NCBI RefSeq assembly: GCF_026210795.1
Contig: NC_089429.1
Span: 1,116,001-1,180,000 of the forward strand
Origin: Rhizophagus irregularis
Lineage: Eukaryota > Glomeromycota > Glomeromycetes > Glomerales > Glomeraceae
Direction of reading: 5' to 3'
Length of the DNA: 64,000 nucleotides
Shown here piece after piece: positions 22,301 to 33,421 of this stretch. Positions within the stretch are counted from its first letter, which is position 1. The number at the start of each line of letters is the position of its first letter. The translations under genes were made by a program, and so were the position numbers. Below the pieces are notes generated by a model, which worked only from the letters and a program-made list of their open reading frames with translations, had not been told where the DNA came from and did not search any database.

Positions 22301-23640
22301 TAACCGTATATAATATATATTTTATCAATTAATTCTTTCCGTAAATACAAGTTTTAAATCAACGGGTCTCAATAAAAATTGAGGTGCTAATAATAATTTA
22401 TCCTTATTAATGCTATTTTTAGGGAGGGTCCAATTATATTTGAGCACTTTAAAAAATAAAAATGTTAAAAAGATATGTCATTAATTAATTTTAATTAAAT
22501 TTTAAATTATTATTATAAATAAAAAATTTTAATTACTTACATAACATTGAAATAATAACTTTTTGTTCCATTAAAGAAAAATTTTGTCCAATACTATAAA
22601 AATAAAAAGAAAAACAAATATTTTCAAAAACTTACTTTTAAGAAATCGATTAAATGATTTATTGGCTTAACGTTAGGGTATATAATTATTATTATACATA
22701 CCAATTTCTCGGACCAGCAGAAAAAGGAATCCAAGCAAATGGATGTCTTTTTTCGTTATTTAGGAATCTTTCAGGATTATATTGTTTTGGATTTTCCCAA
22801 TATTTTGGATCATGATGAATTTGCCAAGCATTTACTAGGAGTGTGGTGTTTATTGGCAAAGTATATTTATCAATCTTAACTGGTTTCTTTAATTTTCTAA
22901 AAGTTATTACTGGTACCGGTGGATGGATTCGTAAGGATTCTTTAATTATTGCACTAACGTATTTCAATTCCTAAATATATAATATTTTTGTTTTTTTTTG
23001 AGTATAAAATTAACTTGTAAAATATGAGAGCGGAATGATTATAATGATTTAATACCTTTAATTGATCCGAATTTGGTAGTGTATTTGGAAAGTTACCGAG
23101 AATACTAATCACTTCTGCTCGTGCCTTTTCTTGCATTTCCTATTTATTTTGAATTATAGTATATATCAAAATTTTAATTAAATAAAGAATACAATACATA
23201 TCATAATTTTTAAAAAACACTTACTGGATATTTTGCAAGATAATAAAGCGATACACTCAACGACATCGAAGTTGCTAAAAAAAAATTTTAAATGAGATGA
23301 TAAATAACAAATAATTCATCCCCTGATATCGAATGTTGTCTAAATAAATTACTTACTATCATGACCTGCGACAAAAAAATTTACCATCTCATCTCTTAAC
23401 TGTTTTACATCAGTATTAATTCCTTCCTGTTCACCAAGTTCTAACATACTTGTTAATAAGTCATGACCTTTATTATAAGGATTTTTTTTAATTTCATTTC
23501 TCTTTGTTTCTATAATATCAAAAATAAATCCATCAAATTCTTCGATTGCATTCATGAATTTTTTGTTAGATTCTATAGGTAATTTACTTATCCAACGAAA
23601 TACTCGACGGTAAGGAGATACAATAGTTGAAATAACGTAT
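19309..23640. repeat. Segmental duplication, copy 1 (synthetase + P450)
   Basis: Aligns in order with 33031-39262. The left edge is the phrase AAATTCCTGATGGTTCGTCT, which in copy 2 is the last coding exon of a kinase. Copy 1 lacks about 2.28 kb that copy 2 keeps (34245-36527), joined at about 20516. The right edge falls inside P450 exon 5, although the P450 gene itself continues to 24530 in this copy. Confidence 0.85.
19715..21768 (-). pseudogene. Isoleucyl-tRNA synthetase pseudogene (mitochondrial type), copy 1
   Basis: Class I isoleucyl-tRNA synthetases attach Ile to tRNA. Fragments in minus-strand order: the N-terminal piece FPLRADAVNREILFQDR and CFKDLYKWQ (about 21640-21715), a damaged HIGH region (ENIPKVMFISHDGHIM near 21495-21550), PGCDCRWFSIELKAL (about 21215-21260), and the C-terminal zinc-binding end KCPRCLNYNARTEGELCKRY (19739-20023), whose last Cys is Tyr. 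The whole centre, including KMSKS, is missing through the deletion at about 20516. Intron remnants remain between exons. Its partner at 33422-37830 keeps the centre but is also broken, so neither could make enzyme. Confidence 0.85.
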
Positions 23641-24530
23641 TTATAAACCTTTATAATATGAGGAGTTTCTTCAGATTCTAAACACTTTATACATTTTTTA
23701 GTTTTATGTTAGTAATAACTTATAAACATGACAAACATGCCAAAAATTTTTCTCAAACTTACGCCAAATTTATATCCAAAAGCCAATTTTCCCAGAACTT
23801 CAATCGTAGTACGTTGCATAATTTCGAATACGTCAATTGGTCGGTTTAAATTTTGTTGAATGAAGGAAATAAGATCTAATGTAGTTTCACCAACCATTTC
23901 TGGAGATAATGCATTATTGAACGCTGGGGTTGCTAATTTCCTATGAGCTCTCCATTTCTGTAAAAAAAAGTTTAATTTTACTTAGAAAATTAATACGAAT
24001 AATAATATCAATGTTGAGTTACTTACGTCACCATTAGAAAATGGTAATCCATTTCCGAAAAATTTATATAAAATACTTGTAGGATTCTGTTCAGACTTAG
24101 GAGCAGCATCCTCTATCCAAATAATTTTATTAATTAATAATTTTTTTACTAAAATTCTATATTGAAAAAAAAAAAAAATTTACCTACCTGATTGAGTTAA
24201 TAAAATTTTAGCATAATCAGGGCTTGCAATGTTTAATTGTATAAATGAGCCGAAGCGACTCTAAAATTATTAAATATAATTTTTAGGATATACCGGTATA
24301 TGTACAGTTGTGTGTATCATGTGACATACAAAATAAAATCCATGACCTCCTGAGAGATTACGAATTAAATCTCCAATTTCATCGTAATTTCTTTGTCGTA
24401 AATATGCCCATGCTACGGGTAATCCAGAAATAAATGGAACATCTTCAAATCCTTCAGGTTTTTTATTTTTTTTAAAAGCATATTTATAAATAATAACCAA
24501 AATAATAGCGAAAAATATTAATCCAACCAT
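22325..24530 (-). CDS. Cytochrome P450, ten exons, appears intact
   Basis: Haem-thiolate monooxygenase. Exons (minus): 24294-24530, 24188-24260, 24027-24112, 23763-23957, 23357-23684, 23225-23274, 23056-23139, 22702-22970, 22541-22593, 22325-22446. All junctions are GT-AG and keep phase, giving 498 aa, the normal P450 size. Residues 2-16 are an ER membrane anchor (VGLIFFAIILVIIYK). A C-helix WRAHR motif opens exon 4. The oxygen-activation motif AGHDTT is at 303-308, the K-helix ESLR at 362-365, PERF at 417-420, and the haem loop FSAGPRNCIG at 434-443 with Cys441 assembled across an intron. The substrate cannot be read from sequence. The family number is not assigned. A wrecked copy lies at 38283-39262. 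Confidence 0.9.
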
Positions 24531-26833
24531 TTTTCCAATTAAAAAAGGAACTTGTACGTGTATATATATGGGTAAAAAAATTCACGGGCCGACTTAACCT
24601 CCAGGATTTGTTACGCGAAATAAATCATGAACCTAGCATGACGATCCTGATGTGGGGGTTCAACGGGGTCATGCTGTCATACTCAACTTGGTTTAACAAT
24701 TTTAAGATGAAAAAATGAACGTTCGGAAATTGAACGTAACAATGGATAGCTTCTGCAAAATTTCGCTGAAACGAAAAAAAATTAATCAAATTATTCCGGA
24801 TATTTTGGATATTCATGGACAAAAATAAGAGAATTTCGGATTGACGTCATGTGATTTCATGTTTTTTGGCTTACTGAAGTTATCATTTTTCTCGTAAACA
24901 ATAATTTTATTAGTGGTACCTCATACAGACCGTCATACAGTTTGTGTAACAAGATTTAACAGATTTGGAAATTAAATTCTCGGATCAAGTATTAGTGATT
25001 TTCCCTTCGTCTTTTATTAAAAACAATTAATGTTACGCAAGAAAGCCAACTGCACATTTCAGATAGTCGTAATCTTTTATTTATATATATTATAAATAAA
25101 TTATAGTAAATATGAAACATACGTATGTTGTAATAGATTTTAGGCAGAACTTATCTAGATTTGGTTAACCTTAAAAATAATGTAAGTATTCTCAAAGATA
25201 ATTAGCTAATAGATTACAATATGACCTAAAGATGTTTACTATTAATTAAATATATAAATATAATAATAATTTGTTAAGAGAGTGGTTTAAATTAGTAAAA
25301 AAAAAAATGTATGAAAATTAATAAAAAGTAAAGTAAATTCGGATAAAATAATTTATTAGACGAAAAAAGAGAATTCACAGAATCAATTAATTCGGCGCTT
25401 AGTTCTGAATAAATATTAATACATTACATAGAATATTGAATTTTTTTGTTAGTTATATAAATTACTTTATTATTTATTCTATTTAATCTACTCCAATACT
25501 AAACGAACAATAAAATTCTGAAATTTTCTGAAATTTTGTTACAAAAAATGATAATAGCCTCGCTCATAAGTAGATTTAATAGTAATAGAAGCTATTTTAG
25601 ATAATAAAATTTGCTTTTTTAAAAATTAACATTTCTATTGAATAATAAAAAAATGACAAATCAGAATATGATAGTGTTATAACTAAAATCGGCACTATAG
25701 TAAAATGAGCTTCTATGATATAATTGACATATATACTAATATGATTTCCATTACGGAATTAAAGAACTACTGTGCAAGCCAAATTACCAATGTCTTTTGA
25801 TAAGCAGTCATACAATAATTACTTACTGAAAATTTCCAACATTGTGTAATTTTAGCAGGTGAGAGAAAGATCGGTTGTCATTTATTTAAAAAATGATTTA
25901 AAAAAAGTTTATTTTTTTTTTCATTATTTTTTGGTGAAAAAAACAAAAAATAAAAAAAAATAATTAAAAAAATTTATTTTTAGATTAAAAAAAAAATAAA
26001 ACTTTTAGCTTTAAAAAACCGAATATTTTGCTGTACCGTTCCAAAGGGTGTGAATGGCCAAAAAAGAAATATGAATAAGAAAAAAACTTTTTTCGTTAGT
26101 ATTAATCCTGACAGTCAACCAAATTATTCATATAGTTCGAGGCTTCGAGCGCTGTTATCACGTGTTTCCATGTTACATAATTCAAATTAAGGTCAAAGGG
26201 TAATTCAAATAATTCAGGGCCTGATACGGCGATACGCCTTATAGTCTTTTTTGTACTATTTGGCAGAACAATTCCTAATTTTCTGGGGTTAGCTAGTTAC
26301 TTATATATATTGATATAGTCTGCCTTTTTTTAGGGTTAGCATTCTTTGTTTTGTACACTGCTCTGTTTCTCGTCGTTAAATTAAAAATAAATTAAAATAA
26401 AATTCAAACGTGTCACGATTTTTTTTTAGTAGTTTAATAAAGAAAAAAATTAATCAAGAATTTTTAAATCAATTTCAAATTTTTCTCAGAAATTTTCTTT
26501 AAACCTGATTCACCCATGTTTTCTTTTTATGATATCGATACAAGAATTAAAATAAAATATATCGTAATTATAAATTTTGAAAAAATGGGAATCTTATATT
26601 CGTTAATTCTTTACCAGTTTATTTACATAAATAATGTTTATGTGATTTAACATTACCTTAATATCCAGATACATTGTAAATCAAAGAAGAGCTCAATAAA
26701 GAAGTGCGTGTTACCAAAAAAAAAGGGTAATTTATTAAAATTGATTTAATATATTACACGTGATTTATACGACACTATACTTAAAAGCCATTACTAATCC
26801 TTTTTTCTGAGATCAACATTTATATTTTTACAT
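24531..26833. other. AT-rich spacer, no gene
   Basis: It holds the P450 promoter on the left. A segment at about 25555-25745 is shared with 29285-29495, and one at about 26455-26650 is shared with 15480-15700 and 29780-29960. Long A and T runs lie at 25880-26000. No coding sense was seen. Confidence 0.5.
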
Positions 26834-28531
26834 TTATAAATTATAATATTGTAAATAATTATTATTTATAAAAATATATGAATCAATACATAAATCATCA
26901 TATGGTTGAACTATAATATTATGTAATTTATATTCATTTACTTCATCTTCGGAAAGGTATAAATCGATTATATCCATATTATAACTATTAGGACCTGATT
27001 GTAAAATAGCCAAATATTTAACCCTTTCCTCCTTCATAATATATTTCTTTATACAAAATAAAATATTATCATCCTTATCCGGTACTATATTTCCAATTAA
27101 TAATTTCTTAATAAAAGTATTTTGTGAATTTTTTAAAAATATTTCCAAATCATTTGTTCTAAAAGAAAGAGATAAACATAAATATTCTAATTTAGAAGGA
27201 AGAACCTGTCCTAAATTTTGTAATATAGTTGAACTTAATTCATCATAAATAATATACATGTCAACATCTAATTCAATAATAAGATAATTAATATTATGTT
27301 GATTATTTTTAATAATTAATTAAATATTATTATCATTAGCAGGTATACCAGAATCAAAATAATTAATCTTTTTACAATATTTCATAACATATTCAAATAA
27401 TTGTTGTTTTTCTGGTATTATTACTCCATATTCCTCTCCTGAATTTCTATTTCTAAACCCAAAATTTTCTATACAATCACCAAATTTCATTAATAGTAAT
27501 TGTAATGATTCAATATGTAATATTTCAATCATAAACAAAGATATCAATTTAAAAGGTTTATTAACCTTAATAATTTGTTGAACAAAATCAGAATTTAAAG
27601 AATGACAATCAATAAGATGAATAGATTCTAAAACATTCAATTGATCAAAAACTTCTTGTAAAATATTAATTAAATTTTTAAAGTCAATATTATTAAATAT
27701 AATTGTATTTAAAGTATTTGAACAATTAGAATTTTTTAATGATAAAAATGGATTATATAAATTAATAAAATATCCAAATGAAATTTCTTTGAGATTATGT
27801 TGTGAAATAATTATTTGTGATAAATAATTTTCAATTAATGAATTATTAGTGAGTAATTTTTCAGGAAATTCAAAACAAAATGTTGAGATTAAATTGCAAT
27901 TAGAATATAAAAATTTCAAAAATGGTATAGTATTTTGAAATACACATCTAAATGAATTAAACCTATTACCAAATATTAAACCTCTGATATTGTATGTAAG
28001 GTTTGGATTTTGCAAAATTAAGTCTAAATTATCATCAAAATATTTATGGAGATAAGAAGTAGACAGTACAACTTTGAGAGAATATAGATTTCCTTCATTT
28101 TCAATAAACACTTCAAGTAATGACCTATAAACTAAGTTTCCTAGCTTATTTCTTAGCTTATAATTGCATTTATCCACTAAAGTAATAACCCAATTTTGAA
28201 TAGAATTATAAATTTTAATTGTATCTAAGTATTTAATAAAACTGGGATAATTGAATAATGTATTTGAAACAAATAAATTATCATTAATTCCATATTCATT
28301 AAATTTTGCTTTGTCATCCTCATTTAAAAAGCATAAATAAGTTTTAATACAATGATAATGTTGGGTAGGAATTGAAAATGGATCTTCCCATAATAATGGA
28401 ATGGCTAAACGACACCACAATCTATTAACTAAAATACATGAATATAATGTTGGTGAATCTTTTCTAAAATACTGTATAATTTCATTTGTTAATTCAGGTA
28501 AATCCCCTGAAAATATTTTTGAGCATGTCAT
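26834..28531 (-). pseudogene. F-box/LRR-like gene with one in-frame stop
   Basis: The frame from the conserved start MTCSKIFSGDLPEL (28531) runs with intact F-box head (LYSCILVNRLWCRLAIP, LLWEDPF) and LRR-like body to a TAA at 27320-27322. The same frame then resumes through LNYL-equivalent, SSTILQNLGQVLPSKLEYLC and YIMKEERVKYLAI to its stop at 26834. In paralogues the TAA position is TAT, Tyr in DNNIYLFIKNNQ. A single nonsense change therefore removes about the last 160 residues. It may be a young pseudogene, a functional shortened protein of about 403 aa, or a sequencing or allelic difference. The overall length matches intact copies closely. Confidence 0.8.
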
Positions 28532-28568
28532 GTTATTAAAAGAAAAGGGAAGGGAGGTTGCTTTCATT

Positions 28569-28664
28569 TCACAATGAAATAAATTTATCAATTTTTGGGT
28601 TGTACAATTTATTTAATATCCCATAAAAAGATAACAAAAGAACCAAAAATAACATGTAAATCAT
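28569..28664 (-). other. Upstream ORF in shared F-box leader (31 aa)
   Basis: The frame begins MIYMLFLVLLLSFYGILNKL, ends FISL and stops 37 bases before the F-box ATG at 28531. It is nearly identical in peptide sequence to the leaders at 1491 and 63608. Confidence 0.5.
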
Positions 28665-30826
28665 TCCTTTTTTAAATAGACTTGTGACATGAAATATAAG
28701 GTTAGAACCTTTGTTAATCGAGTGGACAAGGTTGTAATTCCGGCTTGCTGATCTCTTTTATTTAGTACCCTGTAAAAAAGCTAATCCATTTTTTTATATA
28801 CCGTCTTTTTCCATAAAGGCTCATATTTCTGTAATGAATAACCTTATATCACAGAATTTATCGAATTATTTTTATTTTCCATGAATGAATCCGGGAAAGG
28901 CTAGTTTTTGCAGAAATAAGTGACAAAATTTTTTATAGGGCTACAGCGTATGAAAAATCTTTTAATTGAGCACATCATAAAGTGAATTCTTATTATGACG
29001 AGAACGTATATAATTATTCGTAGTAAAAAAGATAAAAAAGATAATTAATTAGCTTTTTATAAGCAAGTTTATTGTCCAATAAAAAATTACTACGTAATTT
29101 CAGGTTTCGGCTAGGATTTCATGTATATGTTGTGCGTCAGCCGTCAGATACCGATTGCGTCAGATGTCTATCAACACTTTGATGTGCGTCAGTTAATAAT
29201 TGACGACTGAGGTGCGTCAGTTGTCGTTCAACGCAATATCAATGAAATTAAAAATTTTATAGTTTTATTCTTATTCAATCAAGAAATTTTGTTGCAAAAC
29301 AAATGTTAACAGTTTCACAGCAGATAGATTCAATAGTAATTGAAGCCATTTTAGATAAATAAACAAAAGGTAAGATTGTTGTTTCTTTTTATTGCGCATT
29401 CCACTATAAAATTTGATATAATAAATTAGAAATATGACAGTGTTATATTATAACTAAAGCAGCACTACAGTAAAATAAGCTACTATTATATTATCCTTTA
29501 TTAAATATTTTTCTTAAATTGACCTTATCTAGGTACGTATAATTTAATATAATTTCCATTACATAAAAATTAAAAGTCAAAAAAGGAATTTCTTATAGAG
29601 TATTCCATTAACTTAAAAATCTTTTAGGATTATGTATTCATGTGTAAAGTTAAAAGGAATATTACATTATAAAGCGTTAAAGTGACGAAAAAAGACATCT
29701 ATTTCTATTTTTAATAAACCTTAATGAATGACTAATATAAATAGACAATAATAAAGGATACAAAAAATATTCATATAAATAATTTCGGTTTAAGATGAAA
29801 ATAATAAATCTACATTAATTTTAAAAGTAATTTACCCATGTTTTTATTGATACGAGAACAAAATATTTTTTGTCGAAATTATAATTTTGGTTATTAATTC
29901 TTGAGTATTACCAATTATTTATAATGTGATTTGTTACCACAAAGTTTAATTTATTAAAATTTAGTACTTGTTTGGTTAATAACTAAAAGTAAAAATTAAG
30001 GCTTATTAAATGTAAGAAATTTTACTTTCAACATACTAATCGTTTACTTCCCATAGCTTATGACTTTATTGACGCACATGTACTTATTATTTTATGATTT
30101 AATTTCAAACTTAAACATCCTTTATTGAATATGAGATGATGCTCAGCAGGTGTAAGAGTACCCAAATAATGATTTTTATCAATTTAACTTCTAAATATTT
30201 GTAAAATTTAAACTTTAAATAATTTGTTTTGACACTTTATTATGTAAAATTATATTTACTGTGCATGATAATTTCAGCACTTTAATTAATCAAAGGAGTT
30301 TTCACCAATTAAGTGGTTTTAAATTTTTAATGAATTATGATTAATTCAACGAAAATTTCCTTATTTTTTTGTAATGATATTTAATATTCGACAATTTTCA
30401 TTATGAAATGCTTTATTTTATAAAAATTTATTAAATATAAATCTGTAAAATTATTTTCAATGAAACAATATCACAATCAATAAATTTCAATGGTTGGTAA
30501 ATCAAGTGTATTATACAGTATTAATTCCTTCGTAATTTTTGTACGAAATAAAAATCCAGACTGTCGGATGATGATCTAGTACAAAAATTTAAAATATTTC
30601 ATTTTGTACGAGGTCTATATTGTACAATTACTAAATTAATAATGGCGTTTACCTGTTTACCTAAAAATAGCATTATTTTTATTTGTAGCATTTCATTATT
30701 TGTGTAATAGTCAATTTGGTTTCACAACTGACTGTCGCATAATAAAAGGTAACTCAACGGGTTTAATGGTTACACTATTTTTTGCGATTGTTTTCTTTTT
30801 TTAATAAATGCACTTTTATAATAATT
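28665..30826. other. Spacer; F-box 5' flank and kinase promoter
   Basis: The left end has the conserved GCTGATCTCTTTTATTTAGT block (28747-28766). TGCGTCAG occurs four times at 29133-29220. Segments 29285-29495 and 29780-29960 are shared with other F-box flanks. No gene was seen before the kinase start. Confidence 0.5.
29133..29220. repeat. Four TGCGTCAG motifs at 23-29 base spacing
   Basis: Copies start at 29133, 29156, 29184 and 29213. Inverse TGACG and CCGTCAG words lie between them. It could be a bound site cluster or a relic of a transposon end. Confidence 0.5.
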
Positions 30827-33059
30827 ATGTCTACTATTCGAATGAACCTAATAAGTGCAGCAATTAATAGAGCATTTATATTAATTGATTATAATTATAC
30901 TAACTATGATTTTCACAAAGGATACGAATTTATGCAACAAACAATTCTTGCTGATAATTCTCTTACAGAAGAAGAAAAAACTGAAGCAATAAGATTAAGT
31001 AATAGAAATTATGATCGAGATAAAATTCTTTATAATTCAGGAACAAGAAGAATTTGTGAAAATTGTAACCAAAAATGTTTAGCTACATTATATTGTGAAT
31101 ATTGTGTTCAAAATTATTTAAAAGATAATTTTTCAAATTGGACATCCGGAAATAATGATATTGATAATTTAATAAAAAATTGTCAAATGGAAACATTTGT
31201 ACCTAGTACTATAATCGAATGGATCCCATATAATAATTTACAAAATATTGAATATTTAACAAGAGGTGGTTTCTCTGAGATTTATACGGCAAGTTGGATT
31301 AATGGAAATTATTATGAATGGGATTCTAAAGAACGAAAATTAATAAGATTTGGAACTATTAAAGTAATACTTAAACAATTAGAAAATGTTGAAAGTGCAA
31401 GTCAAAGTTGGTTTGAGGAGGTTTGTAATCTAAAAAAATTAAAGATATTTTCTTTATTTATAAGAAGCTAAAATTTGAAATCATTTTTTTATAGGCTAAA
31501 TCACATTTGACTATAAGCAACAAATATCCAGAAATTGTTCAATGCTTTGGTTTAACACAAAATCCATCAAATAGAAATTATATGCTTGTGATAGACAAAC
31601 TGGATGTAAATTTAAGAGAATATTTACAACAAAATCATAATCAACTTACATGGGAAGAAATAATTGAAATTACTTTTTTAATAATTAATGCACTTCATTG
31701 GATTCATAAAGAGAATTCAATTCATAGAGATTTGCATTCTGGAAATATATTATATTCAGTGTTTAATAATGCATGGTGTATTAGTGATCTTGGATTTTGT
31801 GGTCCTGCAAATAAATCATCAACATGCATATATGGAAATCTTCCTTACATAGCACCCGAAGTTATTAATGGAAAAGAATATACTTTTGAATCTGATGTTT
31901 ATAGTATTGCAATGCTTATGTGGGAAATTTCATCTGGACAACCACCATTTATGAATTATGAACATGATTGTAATCTTGCAATTGATATTATTAATGGTAT
32001 GAGACCAAAAATTATATCAGAAATTCCTTCAGAATATAAAAGTTTAATGGAACAATGTTGGGATGCTGATTCATTAAAAAGACCTGATATTGATACACTT
32101 AGAAGTAAAATGAATGAAATTATGTCATATTATCATAATAAACCAAATGAATTACCTCAACTAAAAACGAAATTGAATAATGTAACAAATAATAATATCA
32201 GTAGTAAACTATTTACAAGTAAAATTCATAAATTTGAAAGCCTACCTGAACCAAAAAATGCAACAGAAGGTAAAATAATTATTTTAATAATTATTCGCCA
32301 TTTAATATTTTCGTTTCTATTTTTAATAATATCATCTTTTCTAATTTGTGAAATAATAGAAGAACAAGAAGGTAATATAAAATTGATTTTTTTTAGCTTT
32401 ATTTATAAAATCAATAATAAAAAACCATTTTTATTAATAGCATTTCATAGTAAATTATATGATTTTAGTGTTCCTTATAATAGTAAGTTTATTAAAGTTA
32501 TATTAAATATTTTCATCGTTTACTAAGAAATGTTTTTATTTTTAGTTGATGGTTTTGGCAAAGCAAATCGGAATACATCAAAAATAAGTAGTATTATCAA
32601 AGGTAATTTATTATTAATTTTAAAAAAGAATAAAATGAATGTTTATATAAAATATTTACATATTAATATTTTAAATTTTAGATGGTAGTAAAAAATTATC
32701 CAAAGTATTTAAAAAATTGCAGATTAGTTCAAAGAATGGCAAGTAAAAATTTAATAAATTAATTCTAATTCAATTTAATAATAATAAATAACGTTTTTAT
32801 TAAATTTGATTCGTTTAATAATTTTAATAATCTTAATAATCACAGATAATAAAGATAACTATAATAAAAAAATAGCGTTAACACAAAATGTCAATAATGA
32901 TGAAGGTAAGCAAATTATCTATTGAGCACCTTTTTAAATAATAATTTAACATTTTTTACCTTTGTTTCTATAGATGAAGATGAAGCATATAATAATCCAA
33001 ATCTTCATTCAGAGGAACAAGATGAATTTGAAATTCCTGATGGTTCGTCTATTCTTTAA
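30827..33059 (+). CDS. Tyrosine-kinase-like protein kinase with N-terminal Cys module
   Basis: Proposed exons: 30827-31420, 31495-32269, 32360-32371 (12 bases), 32546-32602, 32682-32738, 32846-32905, 32974-33059; 546 aa. The fifth intron uses a GC donor (G|GCAAGT) and the first a GTTTGT donor. Cys77, 80, 84, 90 and 93 form a zinc-finger-like module followed by NFSNWTSGN, shared with the kinase at 58556. The kinase domain has the Gly-loop GGFSEIY (147-153), Lys183 in VILK, catalytic HRDLHSGN (275-282), DLG (296-298) and APE (318-320), so it should be active. The tail is low-complexity and ends NPNLHSEEQDEFEIPDGSSIL. An alternative final splice at 33043 to 33131 would give IPDDGF instead. The class is a TKL-type kinase, a family expanded in Glomeromycota; its substrate is unknown. 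Confidence 0.87.
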
Positions 33060-33421
33060 TATTATTAATAATACAGTATAATAAAATAAAATTTTTTTAT
33101 TTATTAATTAATTTATTTATTTATTTTTAGATGGATTTTAAACCGTTTTTACAAATCTTATTGATAGGAACATCGGTCAATTATTATTTTATTTTGAATT
33201 ATTTAAACACTAAGATTAGAGTATTATGCAGTTTCTTTGTAATTTAATAATTTTTTTTTTATATTAAACTTAGTTGTTCATTTATTAAATAAAGATATTT
33301 ACTACAAAATATTATGTGACGTTGCATGATTTGTAAAATATATTAATTTTAAGTATTAATATGCTATTTATTTAATAATTATTTTAATTAAAAAAGTTAA
33401 TAATCTAACAAATAATATAAA

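Noticed and set aside
24625-24822. 65-codon minus-strand frame and a small AGCATGAC/GTCATGCT palindrome upstream of the P450
   Set aside because: The frame has no support, and the palindrome is too short to interpret.
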